NCBI GenBank assembly: GCA_002427815.1
Contig: DIZF01000062.1
Location: 83,696 to 147,695 of the forward strand
DNA: 64,000 bases
Source of the DNA: Ramlibacter tataouinensis
GTDB taxonomy: Bacteria > Pseudomonadota > Gammaproteobacteria > Burkholderiales > Burkholderiaceae_C
Direction: 5' to 3'
In this document: positions 16,208-24,958 of the stretch, piece by piece
Numbering within the stretch: position 1 is the first letter of the stretch
How the letters are laid out: every line of letters starts with the position of its first letter
Program-made: the position numbers and the translations under genes
The notes under the pieces: model-generated
What the model saw: the letters and a program-made list of their open reading frames with translations, nothing else
Told to the model about the DNA's origin: nothing
Databases searched by the model: none

Positions 16208-16951
16208 CTACCGCATCAACGGATGCACGTGGCCCGGTTCCATGTAGCCGCTGCCATCGTGCACCCCCTTCTTGCCGGCGATCTGCCAGGCTGTGCGCTG
16301 CCCGACCAGTTGCGCCAGGTTTTCCATCTCTTCGTCGGTATGGTCGATGGCCTGGGCCGGGGTGAGGAAACGGCCGTTCTTTGGCTCCACCTCGCCCCAG
16401 AACGACTGGTGGTAGACGGATTGCGACAGCACCCGGTCGCCGCCCGCGGCCACTTCGACGGTGCCATAGCAGTTGCAGAAATAGCTGCGACCGCCTTGCT
16501 GCGGGAGGACCTCGGTGTAGACGCCGGTGCCGCGAATGCCGGCGGTGAGGCTCGGGGTCACGATCTGCCGGCTGGTGCCGCGGCCCCATACGCTGGCCAC
16601 GGCGCCGGTGATCAGCCGCAGCACGCTCACCGTGTTGAGGCTGATGCCGCGTTCCACGGAGAGGCGCGAACTCTGGCGCACCAGAAAGGAAGAATTGCCG
16701 ATCACGAACACCAGGTGAGAACCCCGGCCGGTCTCCAGGCTGTCGCCGGTCTGGATGGTCTGCTGCGGGCCCAGCGGCTGGCCGTTGAGCAGTGCATCGC
16801 CGCTGAGCTCCACGATGTTGCTGCGCTGCTGTGCCTGCGCGGTGCCGAACCCGCCCAGCGTGCTCCAGGCCGCGGCCGCGGCCATGAAACTGCGGCGCCG
16901 GAACCAGAGGACTTCGCTTTCGGTACGGCCTTGCAGGATGTGCTGGGTCAT
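16208..16951 (-). CDS. FecR-domain protein with Tat-like signal
   Basis: 247 residues starting at 16951 (GAGGAG ribosome-binding site before the ATG). The N-terminus carries a twin-arginine-like signal, FRRRSFMAAAAAWSTLGG, with likely cleavage at AQA. It is followed by a FecR-type beta domain: GDSLETGRGSHLVFVIGNS, LRLITGAVASVWG, TAGIRGTGVYTEV. Unlike sigma-regulating FecR proteins there is no TonB-dependent receptor or ECF sigma factor nearby, so it is probably a periplasmic structural or sensor protein. Its start overlaps the stop of the upstream membrane-protein gene (ATGA). Confidence 0.85.
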   Translation of the reverse strand: MTQHILQGRTESEVLWFRRRSFMAAAAAWSTLGGFGTAQAQQRSNIVELSGDALLNGQPLGPQQTIQTGDSLETGRGSHLVFVIGNSSFLVRQSSRLSVERGISLNTVSVLRLITGAVASVWGRGTSRQIVTPSLTAGIRGTGVYTEVLPQQGGRSYFCNCYGTVEVAAGGDRVLSQSVYHQSFWGEVEPKNGRFLTPAQAIDHTDEEMENLAQLVGQRTAWQIAGKKGVHDGSGYMEPGHVHPLMR

Positions 16952-17709
16952 GTGGGCTCCTCGGGAAGGGGTACCGGCTCGGGCTCGGGAGTCGCGACAA
17001 AACAGTCGCGGAAGGTGAAATAGATCGAGGTCGAGAACATGGCGGCCATCAGCAGGGCGACCGGCATCATCACCGCCCGCGCCATCGTGGGCCCGCCGAC
17101 CAGGCCCCCCAATAGCGCGAACAGGGTTCCGATGGCCAGGAACACTGCCAGCCAGCCCAGCCCATAAATCGCGAAAGCGCCAAAATTCTTCAGGCAGGCC
17201 ACCAGGCTGAAGAAAAGGCTCTTGACCGGGGTCACCCCATGCCAGTGCACCAGGGCCGGCGCATGCCAGAACATCAGGAACAAGGGCGTGTGCAGCACCA
17301 GGGCCAGCAGCCCGGTGAGATCGAGCTGGCCCTCGGCGACCGGCTGTTCGCCCGCGATCAGCACGGCAATCCTGGTCACGATCAGCGAGCCGACGGTGTA
17401 GATCACGCCCAGCACCAGCATCGCGCGCGCCCGCTGGCGACCGACCCGAAAAGCGCTGAGCAGTACCGAGGGCATGGGAAAGCGGCCCTTGACGGCTTCC
17501 TCGGTGGCAGCCATGAGGCCCAGGGTGGCGGCCGGCACCAGCAGGCCCCCGACGATCACCCCGATCTGCGGCACCTGCGCGACCAGGATCACCGCCGTCA
17601 TGTACAGGAAAAACAGCCCTGCCAGCGCCAGCGGCTGTTTGATGAAGGTCCGGATCCCCAGCTTGACCCACAGGAGGCCGGTACGGGCGGGGACGATATT
17701 GAGTTTCAT
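16948..17709 (-). CDS. BPSS1780-family membrane protein
   Basis: 253 residues with about six membrane segments. The start at 17709 is chosen because MKLNIVPARTGLLWVKLGI is the conserved N-terminus of this Burkholderiales-restricted family. Function is unknown. It overlaps the FecR-domain gene by 4 bp, indicating one operon and possibly a shared envelope role. No strong Shine-Dalgarno is visible before its ATG (CCACTCCCTCA). The C-terminus is acidic/proline-rich (PEPEPVPLPEEPT). Confidence 0.85.
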   Translation of the reverse strand: MKLNIVPARTGLLWVKLGIRTFIKQPLALAGLFFLYMTAVILVAQVPQIGVIVGGLLVPAATLGLMAATEEAVKGRFPMPSVLLSAFRVGRQRARAMLVLGVIYTVGSLIVTRIAVLIAGEQPVAEGQLDLTGLLALVLHTPLFLMFWHAPALVHWHGVTPVKSLFFSLVACLKNFGAFAIYGLGWLAVFLAIGTLFALLGGLVGGPTMARAVMMPVALLMAAMFSTSIYFTFRDCFVATPEPEPVPLPEEPT

Positions 17710-17818
17710 TGAGGGAGTGGTTGGGGTGCCGTTTGCATGAAAGCCCGGCCGTGAAGCGAGCTGGCGTGACCAATTTAACGCAAGCGCCGGGTGAAGCCGG
17801 ACAAAAGTGCCAATCGCC

Positions 17819-18805
17819 CTAGAAAACCGGCGGGTGGGCGACCCGCTCGCGCAACACCCGCTCGAAGTGGCCCGGATCATGCGCCTTCAGCAGGGCCGCC
17901 TCGCGCGGCAGGTGGAAATCCCATAGCCGCGATATCCAGAAACGCAGGGCGCCGGCGCGCAGCAGCGCCGGCAGCAGGCGCCGCTCCGCGACGCCCAGCG
18001 GACGCACGCCGGAGTAGGCCCGCAAGAACGCGGCGGCACGTTCCGCGTCGTGGGCGCCGCTGCGCAGGTCCACACACCAGTCGTTCAGGCACACGGCGAT
18101 GTCGAACAGCCAGCTGTCGACGCCCGCGAAATAGAAATCGAAGAAGCCGGTCAACCGGCCGTGCTCGAACAGCACGTTGTCGCGGAACAGGTCGGCATGG
18201 ATGGGCCCGCGGGGCAGCGCCGTGTAGGCCGAGCCGGCCGCAATGTGATTCTGGAACGCCAGTTCGCTCTTGAGCAGCGCCGATTGCGCCTCGTCCACAT
18301 AAGGCAGCACCACCGGCACCGTTTCGTTCCACCATGCGAGGCCGCGCAGGTTGGGCTGGCTGCGCGAATAGTCGCCGCCGGCCAGATGCATGCGGGCCAG
18401 CATCGCCCCCACCGCCGCGCAATGCGCCGTCGTGGGTGCCAGCTCGCTCTTGCCGTGCAGCTTGTCGACCACCGCGGCGGGTTTGCCGCACACCTGCTGC
18501 AGCAGCACGCCATCGGGGTTGTCGGCCGTGGCGCTGCCCGGAAGCGCCTGCGGCTCGGGCACCGGGATCCCGTGCTGCGCCAGGTGCTTCATCAGGTGCA
18601 GGTAGAACGGCAGCTGCACCGACGTCAGCCGTTCGAACAACGTCAGCACGTACTCGCGCGCCTGGCCGTCCCTGTCCGTGGTGAGGAAGTAGTTGGTGTT
18701 CTCGATGCCGCCCTGGATGCCGCGCAGCTCGCGCAACTCGCCCAGTCCGAGCGTGCGCACCAGCTCGCCGGCCTCGCTCTCCGAGACTTCGGTGAAGACC
18801 GCCAC
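17819..18805 (-). CDS. thrB: Homoserine kinase (choline-kinase-like ThrB)
   Basis: ATP-dependent phosphorylation of homoserine on the threonine pathway, by the protein-kinase-like ThrB found in pseudomonads and Burkholderiales. The 328 residues begin MAVFTEVSESEAGELVRTLG and contain GGIENTNYFL, the catalytic-loop motif PIHADLFRDNVLFE, and the metal-binding GFFDFYFAGVDSWLFDIAVC. Length is normal. It follows the DUF2782 gene in the same direction, an arrangement conserved in this bacterial group. Confidence 0.93.
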   Translation of the reverse strand: MAVFTEVSESEAGELVRTLGLGELRELRGIQGGIENTNYFLTTDRDGQAREYVLTLFERLTSVQLPFYLHLMKHLAQHGIPVPEPQALPGSATADNPDGVLLQQVCGKPAAVVDKLHGKSELAPTTAHCAAVGAMLARMHLAGGDYSRSQPNLRGLAWWNETVPVVLPYVDEAQSALLKSELAFQNHIAAGSAYTALPRGPIHADLFRDNVLFEHGRLTGFFDFYFAGVDSWLFDIAVCLNDWCVDLRSGAHDAERAAAFLRAYSGVRPLGVAERRLLPALLRAGALRFWISRLWDFHLPREAALLKAHDPGHFERVLRERVAHPPVF

Positions 18806-18880
18806 CTCAGGCCCCAGCGAAGGAAGGCTGCCGGGCCCGGTGCGGGCCTTGCTCGAGCGGAATCAACGCCGGATGCGCCA

Positions 18881-19216
18881 TCAGAACTTGAGGACGTTCC
18901 AGACCCGTTGACCGGTGGCGTTGCTCATGCCGTCGCGATTGTCGGCCGGCCGGCTGCGGGCCAGGTCGGTGGGCTGGATCTCGTACTCCGGCACGTTGGC
19001 CTTGGGCTGCACCGTGATGCTCTGGGTCTGGCCGCCGTAACGCACTTCGTCGATGACCACGGCCGTGTCCTCGACGTGGATGCGTTCGACCTTCTGGTTC
19101 TTGCGGCCTTCAGCCTGCGGTGGCTCCTGCACCAGCGGCGCGGTGGCCGGCACGGTCTGCGCGGACAGGGCCGTGCCGGCCAGCAGAGGGAGAAGGAGCA
19201 GGTATCGCGAGCGCAT
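18881..19216 (-). CDS. Exported DUF2782-type small protein
   Basis: 111 residues with a signal peptide (MRSRYLLLLPLLAGTALSAQ). The mature part (VERIHVEDTAVVIDEVRYGG, ITVQPKANVPEYEI) fits the short DUF2782 family encoded next to polA and thrB in beta- and gammaproteobacteria. Function is unknown. No ribosome-binding site precedes the ATG, but a TACAAT box ends 6 bases upstream, suggesting a leaderless message. Divergent from polA. Confidence 0.75.
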   Translation of the reverse strand: MRSRYLLLLPLLAGTALSAQTVPATAPLVQEPPQAEGRKNQKVERIHVEDTAVVIDEVRYGGQTQSITVQPKANVPEYEIQPTDLARSRPADNRDGMSNATGQRVWNVLKF

Positions 19217-19222
19217 GTTGCC

Positions 19223-19254
19223 ATTGTAGGGGCGCCGGCGGGGGCAGGCACAAT
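19223..19254. promoter_or_regulatory. Paired divergent -10 elements of DUF2782 gene and polA
   Basis: On the minus strand TACAAT (19223-19228) ends 6 bases before the DUF2782 ATG. On the plus strand CACAAT (19249-19254) ends 6 bases before the polA ATG. The two start codons are only 44 bases apart, so both promoters must overlap. No good -35 elements are seen. Confidence 0.4.
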
Positions 19255-19260
19255 GCCCCC

Positions 19261-22110
19261 ATGAGCGAGCCGACCCCCGAGCAATCCCCCGCAAACGCAC
19301 CGTCGTCGGTGCAAAACGCACCACCCAAGGTGCTGCTGCTGGTCGACGGATCCAGTTACCTGTACCGCGCCTATCACGCGATGCCCGACCTGCGGGCGGT
19401 GCCCGGCGACCCGGGCAGCCCGGCCACCGGCGCGATCCGCGGCATGATCAACATGCTGCAGAAGCTGCGCAAGGACGTGCGGGCCGACTATGTGGCCTGC
19501 GTGTTCGACGCCCCCGGGCCCACCTTCCGCGACGAGCTCTATCCCGACTACAAGGCCACCCGCTCGCCGATGCCGCCGGACCTGCGCGCGCAGATCGACC
19601 CGATTCACGAAGTGGTGCGTCTGCTGGGCTGGAAAGTGCTGCATGTGCCGGGGGTGGAGGCCGATGACGTGATCGGCACGCTGTCGTGCATGGCGACCGA
19701 GCGCGGCATCCGCACCGTGATCTCCAGCGGCGACAAGGACCTGAGCCAGCTGGTCAACGAGAACGTCATGGTGATCGACACCATGAACGACCGCAAGCGC
19801 GACATGGCCGGGGTCGAGGCCGAGTTCGGTGTGCCGCCCCGGCTGATGGTGGACTACCAGACCCTGGTCGGCGATGCGGTCGACAACGTGCCCGGCGTCA
19901 ACAAGGTCGGCCCCAAGACGGCGGTGAAGCTGTTGCAGGAATACGGATCGCTGGACGCGCTGGCGGAGCGGGCGGATGAAGTGAAGGGCGCCGTGGGAGA
20001 GAACCTGCGCCAGGCGCTGGACTGGCTGCCCAAGGGCCGCGCGCTGCTGACGATCCGCAAGGACTGCGACCTGAAGGACCATATTCCGGGCCTGCCGGAG
20101 CTCGAGGACATCGCTGTCAGCGGCGGCCAGGACACCGAGGCGCTCAAGGCCTTCTACGAGCGCTACGGTTTCAAGGGGCTGGTCAAGCAGCTCGAGAGCC
20201 ATGACGTGCCACCCGAGCTGATCGAGGAGCACACGAGCCGCAAGAAGGTCGGTCCCGGCTCCGGCCTGTTCGAGGACCCGGACTTGTCGGGCCTCTCGCA
20301 GGCCACCAACCTGCAGTACGACACCATCTTCACCTGGGCCCAGTTCGACGAATGGCTGGCCCGCATTGAAGCGGCACAATTGGTGGCGGTGGACACCGAG
20401 ACCAGTTCGCTCGACGAAATGCTGGCCGAGATCATCGGCGTGTCGTTCAGCGTCAAGCCCGGCGAGGCGGCGTACATTCCGCTGGCCCACAGCTACGGCG
20501 ACGCGCCCGAGCAGCTGCCGCGCGAGGAGGTGCTGGCGCGGCTGAAGCCCTGGCTGGAAAACCCCGAAAAGCTCAAGCTCGGCCAGCACATCAAGTACGA
20601 CCGCCATGTGTTCGCCAATCACGGTATCGAAGTGCAGGGCTACGCGCACGACACCATGCTGCAAAGCTATGTGCTGGAAGTGCACAAGCCGCACGGCCTG
20701 GCCAGCCTGGCCGAGCGCCATCTGGGCCGCAGCGGCATCGACTACGAGACCATCGCCGGCAAGGGCGCGCACCAGATTCCGTTCTCGCAGGTATCGGTGG
20801 AAAAGGCCGCCGAGTATTCCTGCGAGGATTCGGACCAGACGCTGGACGTGCACCTGGCGCTGTGGCCGCGGCTGCAGGCCGACAGCAAGCTGCGCTTCAT
20901 CTACGACCTGGAGATCCGCAGCAGCGAGGCGCTGTACCGCATCGAGCGCAACGGCGTGCTCATCGACGGCCCCATCCTGGCCAGGCAGAGCGCCGAGCTG
21001 GGCCTGCGCATGATGCAGCTCGAGAAAGAGGCGCACGACCTCGCGGGCCAGCCCTTCAACCTGGGCTCGCCCAAGCAGATCGGCGAGATCCTGTTCACCA
21101 AGCTGGGCCTGCCCGTGGTGAAGAAGACGCCCAGCGGCGTGGCCAGTACCGACGAGGAAGTGCTGGAGAAACTGGCGGAAGACTATCCGCTGCCGGCCAA
21201 GCTGCTGGAGCATCGAGGCCTCTCCAAGCTCAAGGGCACCTACACCGACAAGCTGGCGCAGATGGCGCATCCGCGCACGGGACGCGTTCACACCCATTAC
21301 GCGCAGGCGGTGGCCGTGACCGGGCGCCTGTCCAGCAACGACCCCAACCTGCAGAACATCCCGGTGAAGACGGCGGAAGGGCGGCGCGTGCGCGAAGCCT
21401 TCATCGCGCCGCCGGGGCACCTCATCGCCAGCGCCGATTACAGCCAGATCGAGCTGCGCATCATGGCGCACCTGAGTGAAGATGAAGCTTTGCTGCGCGC
21501 GTTCCGCGAAGGCATGGACGTGCATCGCGCGACAGCGTCCGAAGTGTTCGGCGTGGCGCCGGGCGAGGTGTCGGGCGAGCAGCGCCGCTACGCCAAGGTG
21601 ATCAATTTCGGCCTCATCTACGGCATGAGCGCATTCGGCCTGGCGCGCAACCTGGGCATCGACGGCGCGGCGGCCAAGAACTACATCCAGCGCTATTTCG
21701 AACGCTATCCGGGCGTCAAGCAGTACATGGACGAAACGCGCCTTTCGGCCAAGAGCAAGGGCTACGTCGAGACCGTGTTCGGCCGGCGCCTCTACCTGCC
21801 CGAGATCAACTCACCCAACGGCCCGCGCCGCGGCGGGGCCGAGCGCGCCGCCATCAATGCGCCGATGCAGGGAACGGCGGCCGACCTGATCAAGCTGAGC
21901 ATGGTCAAGGTGCAGGACGTGCTCGACGAGCAGCAGCGCCGCACCAAGATGATCATGCAGGTGCACGACGAACTGGTCTTCGAGGTCCCCGAGGACGAGG
22001 TGGAATGGGTGAAGACTGAAATCCCGCGCCTCATGGCCGGCGTGGCCGAACTGCGCTCGCCCTTGCTGGCCGAGATCGGCGTGGGCGAGAACTGGGAAAA
22101 AGCGCACTGA
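19261..22110 (+). CDS. polA: DNA polymerase I
   Basis: 949 residues with all three activities. The N-terminal 5' nuclease begins KVLLLVDGSSYLYRAYHAMP and has the metal-binding runs EADDVIGTL and SGDKDLSQL. The 3'-5' exonuclease keeps its DTET motif (VAVDTETSSLDEM near residue 377), so proofreading should be intact. The polymerase palm shows DYSQIELRIMAHL near 726 and VHDELVFEVP near 902. The start at 19261 follows an alanine/proline-rich extension (MSEPTPEQSPANAPSS) not seen in E. coli Pol I. Okazaki fragment processing and repair synthesis. Confidence 0.96.
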   Translation: MSEPTPEQSPANAPSSVQNAPPKVLLLVDGSSYLYRAYHAMPDLRAVPGDPGSPATGAIRGMINMLQKLRKDVRADYVACVFDAPGPTFRDELYPDYKATRSPMPPDLRAQIDPIHEVVRLLGWKVLHVPGVEADDVIGTLSCMATERGIRTVISSGDKDLSQLVNENVMVIDTMNDRKRDMAGVEAEFGVPPRLMVDYQTLVGDAVDNVPGVNKVGPKTAVKLLQEYGSLDALAERADEVKGAVGENLRQALDWLPKGRALLTIRKDCDLKDHIPGLPELEDIAVSGGQDTEALKAFYERYGFKGLVKQLESHDVPPELIEEHTSRKKVGPGSGLFEDPDLSGLSQATNLQYDTIFTWAQFDEWLARIEAAQLVAVDTETSSLDEMLAEIIGVSFSVKPGEAAYIPLAHSYGDAPEQLPREEVLARLKPWLENPEKLKLGQHIKYDRHVFANHGIEVQGYAHDTMLQSYVLEVHKPHGLASLAERHLGRSGIDYETIAGKGAHQIPFSQVSVEKAAEYSCEDSDQTLDVHLALWPRLQADSKLRFIYDLEIRSSEALYRIERNGVLIDGPILARQSAELGLRMMQLEKEAHDLAGQPFNLGSPKQIGEILFTKLGLPVVKKTPSGVASTDEEVLEKLAEDYPLPAKLLEHRGLSKLKGTYTDKLAQMAHPRTGRVHTHYAQAVAVTGRLSSNDPNLQNIPVKTAEGRRVREAFIAPPGHLIASADYSQIELRIMAHLSEDEALLRAFREGMDVHRATASEVFGVAPGEVSGEQRRYAKVINFGLIYGMSAFGLARNLGIDGAAAKNYIQRYFERYPGVKQYMDETRLSAKSKGYVETVFGRRLYLPEINSPNGPRRGGAERAAINAPMQGTAADLIKLSMVKVQDVLDEQQRRTKMIMQVHDELVFEVPEDEVEWVKTEIPRLMAGVAELRSPLLAEIGVGENWEKAH

Positions 22111-22136
22111 CGGCGCCTGGCGCCATGCGAGTGGCG

Positions 22137-22325
22137 CTACTTTCGCTCCGACCAGAGCTGGCCGCCGGTGGCCCAGTCGCCGCGCTTGATGTCGAACAGC
22201 AACACGTCCACCGATTCGGGCTTGGTGCCCAGCGTTTCCACCACGGCCTGGGTCAGCGCCTTGACCAGGTTCTTCTTCTGTTCGGGCGTGCGGCCCTCCA
22301 TCAGTTCGACGCGGATTGTGGGCAT
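22137..22325 (-). CDS. 4-oxalocrotonate tautomerase family protein
   Basis: 62-residue tautomerase subunit. The start at 22325 exposes the catalytic Pro-1 after Met removal (MPTIRVELMEGRTPEQKKNL) and has a CAGGAG ribosome-binding site. The typical downstream arginine region (SVDVLLFDIKRGDWATGG) is present. These small enzymes tautomerise dienols or hydrate haloacrylates as hexamers. It is a lone gene, with no catechol meta-cleavage cluster around it, so the substrate is unknown. Divergent from the ZIP transporter gene. Confidence 0.9.
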   Translation of the reverse strand: MPTIRVELMEGRTPEQKKNLVKALTQAVVETLGTKPESVDVLLFDIKRGDWATGGQLWSERK

Positions 22326-22388
22326 GGATGGCTCCTGGCAGTGAAAGCGCGATTTTGACAGCGCGCTGGCGCACCGGCGCGCCACGTG

Positions 22389-22410
22389 TTGACACGATTG
22401 ATAAGATCAA
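22389..22410. promoter_or_regulatory. TTGACA box with adjacent dyad upstream of the ZIP transporter gene
   Basis: A consensus -35 TTGACA (22389-22394) is followed at once by the dyad TTGAT-AAG-ATCAA (22398-22410), which would sit in the promoter spacer. A metal regulator such as Zur could bind here, but the site is not a recognised Zur box and no clear -10 is seen at 17 bases. Confidence 0.3.
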
Positions 22411-22482
22411 GCTCAGAGCCGGCCCTCGCCGGTCCAACGAGAGGGAATCGGACGACCTGCCCGCGCGCACCGTCCTTCAGCC

Positions 22483-23331
22483 ATGACATTGATCGCAATC
22501 TTGCTCGCGACGCTGGCCGCGGGGATCGGCAGCGTCTGGCTCGCCGCGGGGCTGATGCGCCTCGGGTTCCTGGGCCCGTCCGACAGCGATGCCGCGCGCC
22601 GCGTGGGGCCGCAACATCTGCTCAGCCTCGCCGCAGGAGCGCTGCTGGCCACGGCCTTCATGCACCTGCTGCCCGAAGCTTTCGAAGGACCGGCCGGCCC
22701 CAAGGCGCTATTCACCACGTTGCTGGTGGGACTGGTGTTCTTCTTCCTGCTGGACAAGGCGGAGTTGTGGCACCACGGCCACGAGCACCATCACGCCGAA
22801 GGCGCTGATGACCACGGCGACGGGCATGCCCATCCCGCATCCGGCCACTCGGACCACGGGCATCACCAACCGCCGTTGCGCTCGGGCGGCTGGACCGTTC
22901 TCACCGGCGACAGCGTTCACTGCTTCGGCGACGGTATCCTGATTGCCTCGGCTTTCGTGGCCGACCTGCGCCTGGGCCTGGTGGCCGCCCTTGCCGTGCT
23001 GGCCCACGAGGTTCCGCATCACATCGGCGACCTGGCCGTGATGCGCTTGAACAGCCCCACCCGGCGCGCGGCGCTGGTGAAGGTGTCGCTCGCGGGCGCC
23101 GTCACGGCGCTGGGCGGCCTGACCGGCTGGTGGCTGGTGGATCGCCTGCACGATTACCTGCCGTACTTCCTGGCCATCGCCAGCAGCAGCTTCATCTACG
23201 TGGCCCTGGCCGACCTGATTCCGCAGCTGCAAAGGCGACTGACCGCCAGCGAAACCGCGGTGCAGATCTTCTGGCTGATGGTCGGGATCGCGCTGGTGAC
23301 CGTGGTCAGCAGCCTGGCCCATTCGCATTAG
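22483..23331 (+). CDS. ZIP-family divalent metal transporter
   Basis: 282-residue inner-membrane transporter with about eight hydrophobic segments. A long histidine-rich cytoplasmic loop (HHGHEHHHAEGADDHGDGHA and onward, about residues 87-127) is typical of zinc-binding ZIP loops. Conserved metal-site histidines occur in the paired helices: DSVHCFGDGILIASAF and LAVLAHEVPHHIGDLAVM. It probably imports or moves zinc. It diverges from the tautomerase gene, and the shared upstream region holds a TTGACA box and a dyad. Confidence 0.9.
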   Translation: MTLIAILLATLAAGIGSVWLAAGLMRLGFLGPSDSDAARRVGPQHLLSLAAGALLATAFMHLLPEAFEGPAGPKALFTTLLVGLVFFFLLDKAELWHHGHEHHHAEGADDHGDGHAHPASGHSDHGHHQPPLRSGGWTVLTGDSVHCFGDGILIASAFVADLRLGLVAALAVLAHEVPHHIGDLAVMRLNSPTRRAALVKVSLAGAVTALGGLTGWWLVDRLHDYLPYFLAIASSSFIYVALADLIPQLQRRLTASETAVQIFWLMVGIALVTVVSSLAHSH

Positions 23332-23484
23332 CGAAACGCCACTTCGGGAACGCGACCGGCAGCTCAAACGCGCGAGTCGGGCCTGTCCTACACGGCCACC
23401 CGGCGGCTTCCGACACCGACAGCGGCGCTGCCGGCCCAACATTCAAGCCTGCTCGAGCAGGAGTTGGGTAATCGGGGAGTCGTG

Positions 23485-24384
23485 ATGAAACGCGTCGATT
23501 GGTGCGTGGTAGCGGCGTCTGCGGCGATGCTGTGGGCCGGTGCGGCCCGCGCGGAATCCGAAGCCGAGCACGGCAACCCCGGGCCGGCGACCGCGGCACT
23601 GTCCGGCGCCGCCGAGCCCACGCCCACGCCCAGACCGAGACCGGTCGTGCGCCCGGCGATGTTCGCCGCAGCTGCGGCGGCCAATGCGAAGCCCCTGTCG
23701 GTGCAGCAGCGCGAAGAGCGGCGCTTTCTCAAGGACGCAGCGGCCGCGGACCGCTTCCAGGCCGATGCGGCGCGCATGGCCCTGGCCAGGTCCAAAGCGC
23801 CCGCCGTGCGTTCGCTGGCGGGCACCCTGATCGATCAGCAGAACACCAGCGGCAACGATCTGCTGCACTTGCTGCATCTGCGCGGCATGGCGCCGCCGAT
23901 GCTGGCCAACGATCAGCGCAAGACCCTCAACCGGCTGGCGAAGTTGCAGGGGACGAGGTTCGACCGCGAGTTCCTGGTGCAGGTGGGCCTGAAGTCGCAG
24001 CGAGACGAGGTGCAGTACTACGAAAAGGCCGGCGCGAGCGCCGGCGACCCGGTGCTGAAGGCCTGGATCGAGCGGACACTGCCCGCCCTGCGGGACCAGC
24101 TGGTGACGGCCGAACGCGTTGCCGCGCCGAACATCAAGCTCGCCCGCCATATTGCCACCGTTAAACGGCCGGCGTCCTCGCGCCACGCCGCTGCGGCGTC
24201 GCCCGCCTCCAACGCATCCCTGTCCCGCGCCGGCCTGGCCACGCAAGCCGTGGGTGCCACCCCCGCTCAGCTTGGCGTGCACGCGCCCGATGCCTCGCAA
24301 CCCGGTGGCAGGCAGCCCGGCACCGTGCAATCCAATGCCGCACGGCCCGTCGCCGCGCGCCCTAGCGAGTGGAATACCCGGTAA
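23485..24384 (+). CDS. Exported DUF4142 protein
   Basis: 299 residues; the start at 23485 has GGGGAGTCGTG before the ATG and opens a signal peptide (MKRVDWCVVAASAAMLWAGA, cleavage after ARA). After a Pro/Ala/Thr linker comes a DUF4142 four-helix ferritin-like bundle (EERRFLKDAAAADRFQADAA, LAGTLIDQQNTSGNDLLHLL, QRDEVQYYEKAG). The last 80 residues are Ala/Pro-rich and probably disordered. Function unknown. The 3' end overlaps the convergent DUF4019 gene by 23 bases. Confidence 0.8.
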   Translation: MKRVDWCVVAASAAMLWAGAARAESEAEHGNPGPATAALSGAAEPTPTPRPRPVVRPAMFAAAAAANAKPLSVQQREERRFLKDAAAADRFQADAARMALARSKAPAVRSLAGTLIDQQNTSGNDLLHLLHLRGMAPPMLANDQRKTLNRLAKLQGTRFDREFLVQVGLKSQRDEVQYYEKAGASAGDPVLKAWIERTLPALRDQLVTAERVAAPNIKLARHIATVKRPASSRHAAAASPASNASLSRAGLATQAVGATPAQLGVHAPDASQPGGRQPGTVQSNAARPVAARPSEWNTR

Positions 24385-24874
24385 CGCGCCACTTGCCGTC
24401 GGCTTCGCGCACGGTGGTCACGACCTCCTCGGCTTTCTTCTTGTCGAACTGGGTGTCGAAGATCACGGTGACGTATTCGCCCGGGGGCCGGCCTGCCAGC
24501 GTGGTCTTGTAGGCCGACTCGGCGGGGGTGCGCTCGACCACGTTGCCCATGGGTGCGCGAGCCTTGGGGATGCCGTCCATCCAGGTGGGCAGCGGGACCG
24601 ATGCCCGGAACACGGCGCTGGAAGTTTCCCAGGCGCGGCCCCAGTCACCACGGTCCAGCAACACCAGCCAGCCGCCGGCGGCGAGCTTGCCGGCCGCTTC
24701 CTTCTCGGCGTTCGCGTCACTGGCGGCCGGGGTCTGCGCCGCTGGGGCGGCTGGCGCCTGGACTGCGGGCGGCGCCGAAGGCTGCACGCTGCGCGGCAGC
24801 TTCATCTGCGCGCCGGCGCCGGCCGTGAACAGCACGGCGGCAAGCGCGAGCAGCAGGGAAATGGAAAACTTCAT
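24362..24874 (-). CDS. Exported DUF4019 protein
   Basis: 170 residues with a signal peptide (MKFSISLLLALAAVLFTAGA, cleavage after AGAQ), an Ala/Pro-rich linker (residues 33-54), and the small DUF4019 domain (AAGGWLVLLDRGDWGRAWE, PPGEYVTVIFDTQFDKKKAE, TTVREADGKWRVTGYSTR). The family is periplasmic and of unknown function. Convergent with, and overlapping, the DUF4142 gene. Confidence 0.82.
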   Translation of the reverse strand: MKFSISLLLALAAVLFTAGAGAQMKLPRSVQPSAPPAVQAPAAPAAQTPAASDANAEKEAAGKLAAGGWLVLLDRGDWGRAWETSSAVFRASVPLPTWMDGIPKARAPMGNVVERTPAESAYKTTLAGRPPGEYVTVIFDTQFDKKKAEEVVTTVREADGKWRVTGYSTR

Positions 24875-24958
24875 TCGAACTCCGAAAGCAAGAGGGTTTC
24901 GACGAGTCTAGCGCCCGGGAGTTCCCCGGCCGTCGGCCGGCTGCGCCGTACCCGCGAT

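Noticed and set aside
18925..21525. 866-codon minus-strand ORF opposite polA
   Set aside because: Antisense shadow; the polA frame is complete with three catalytic domains.
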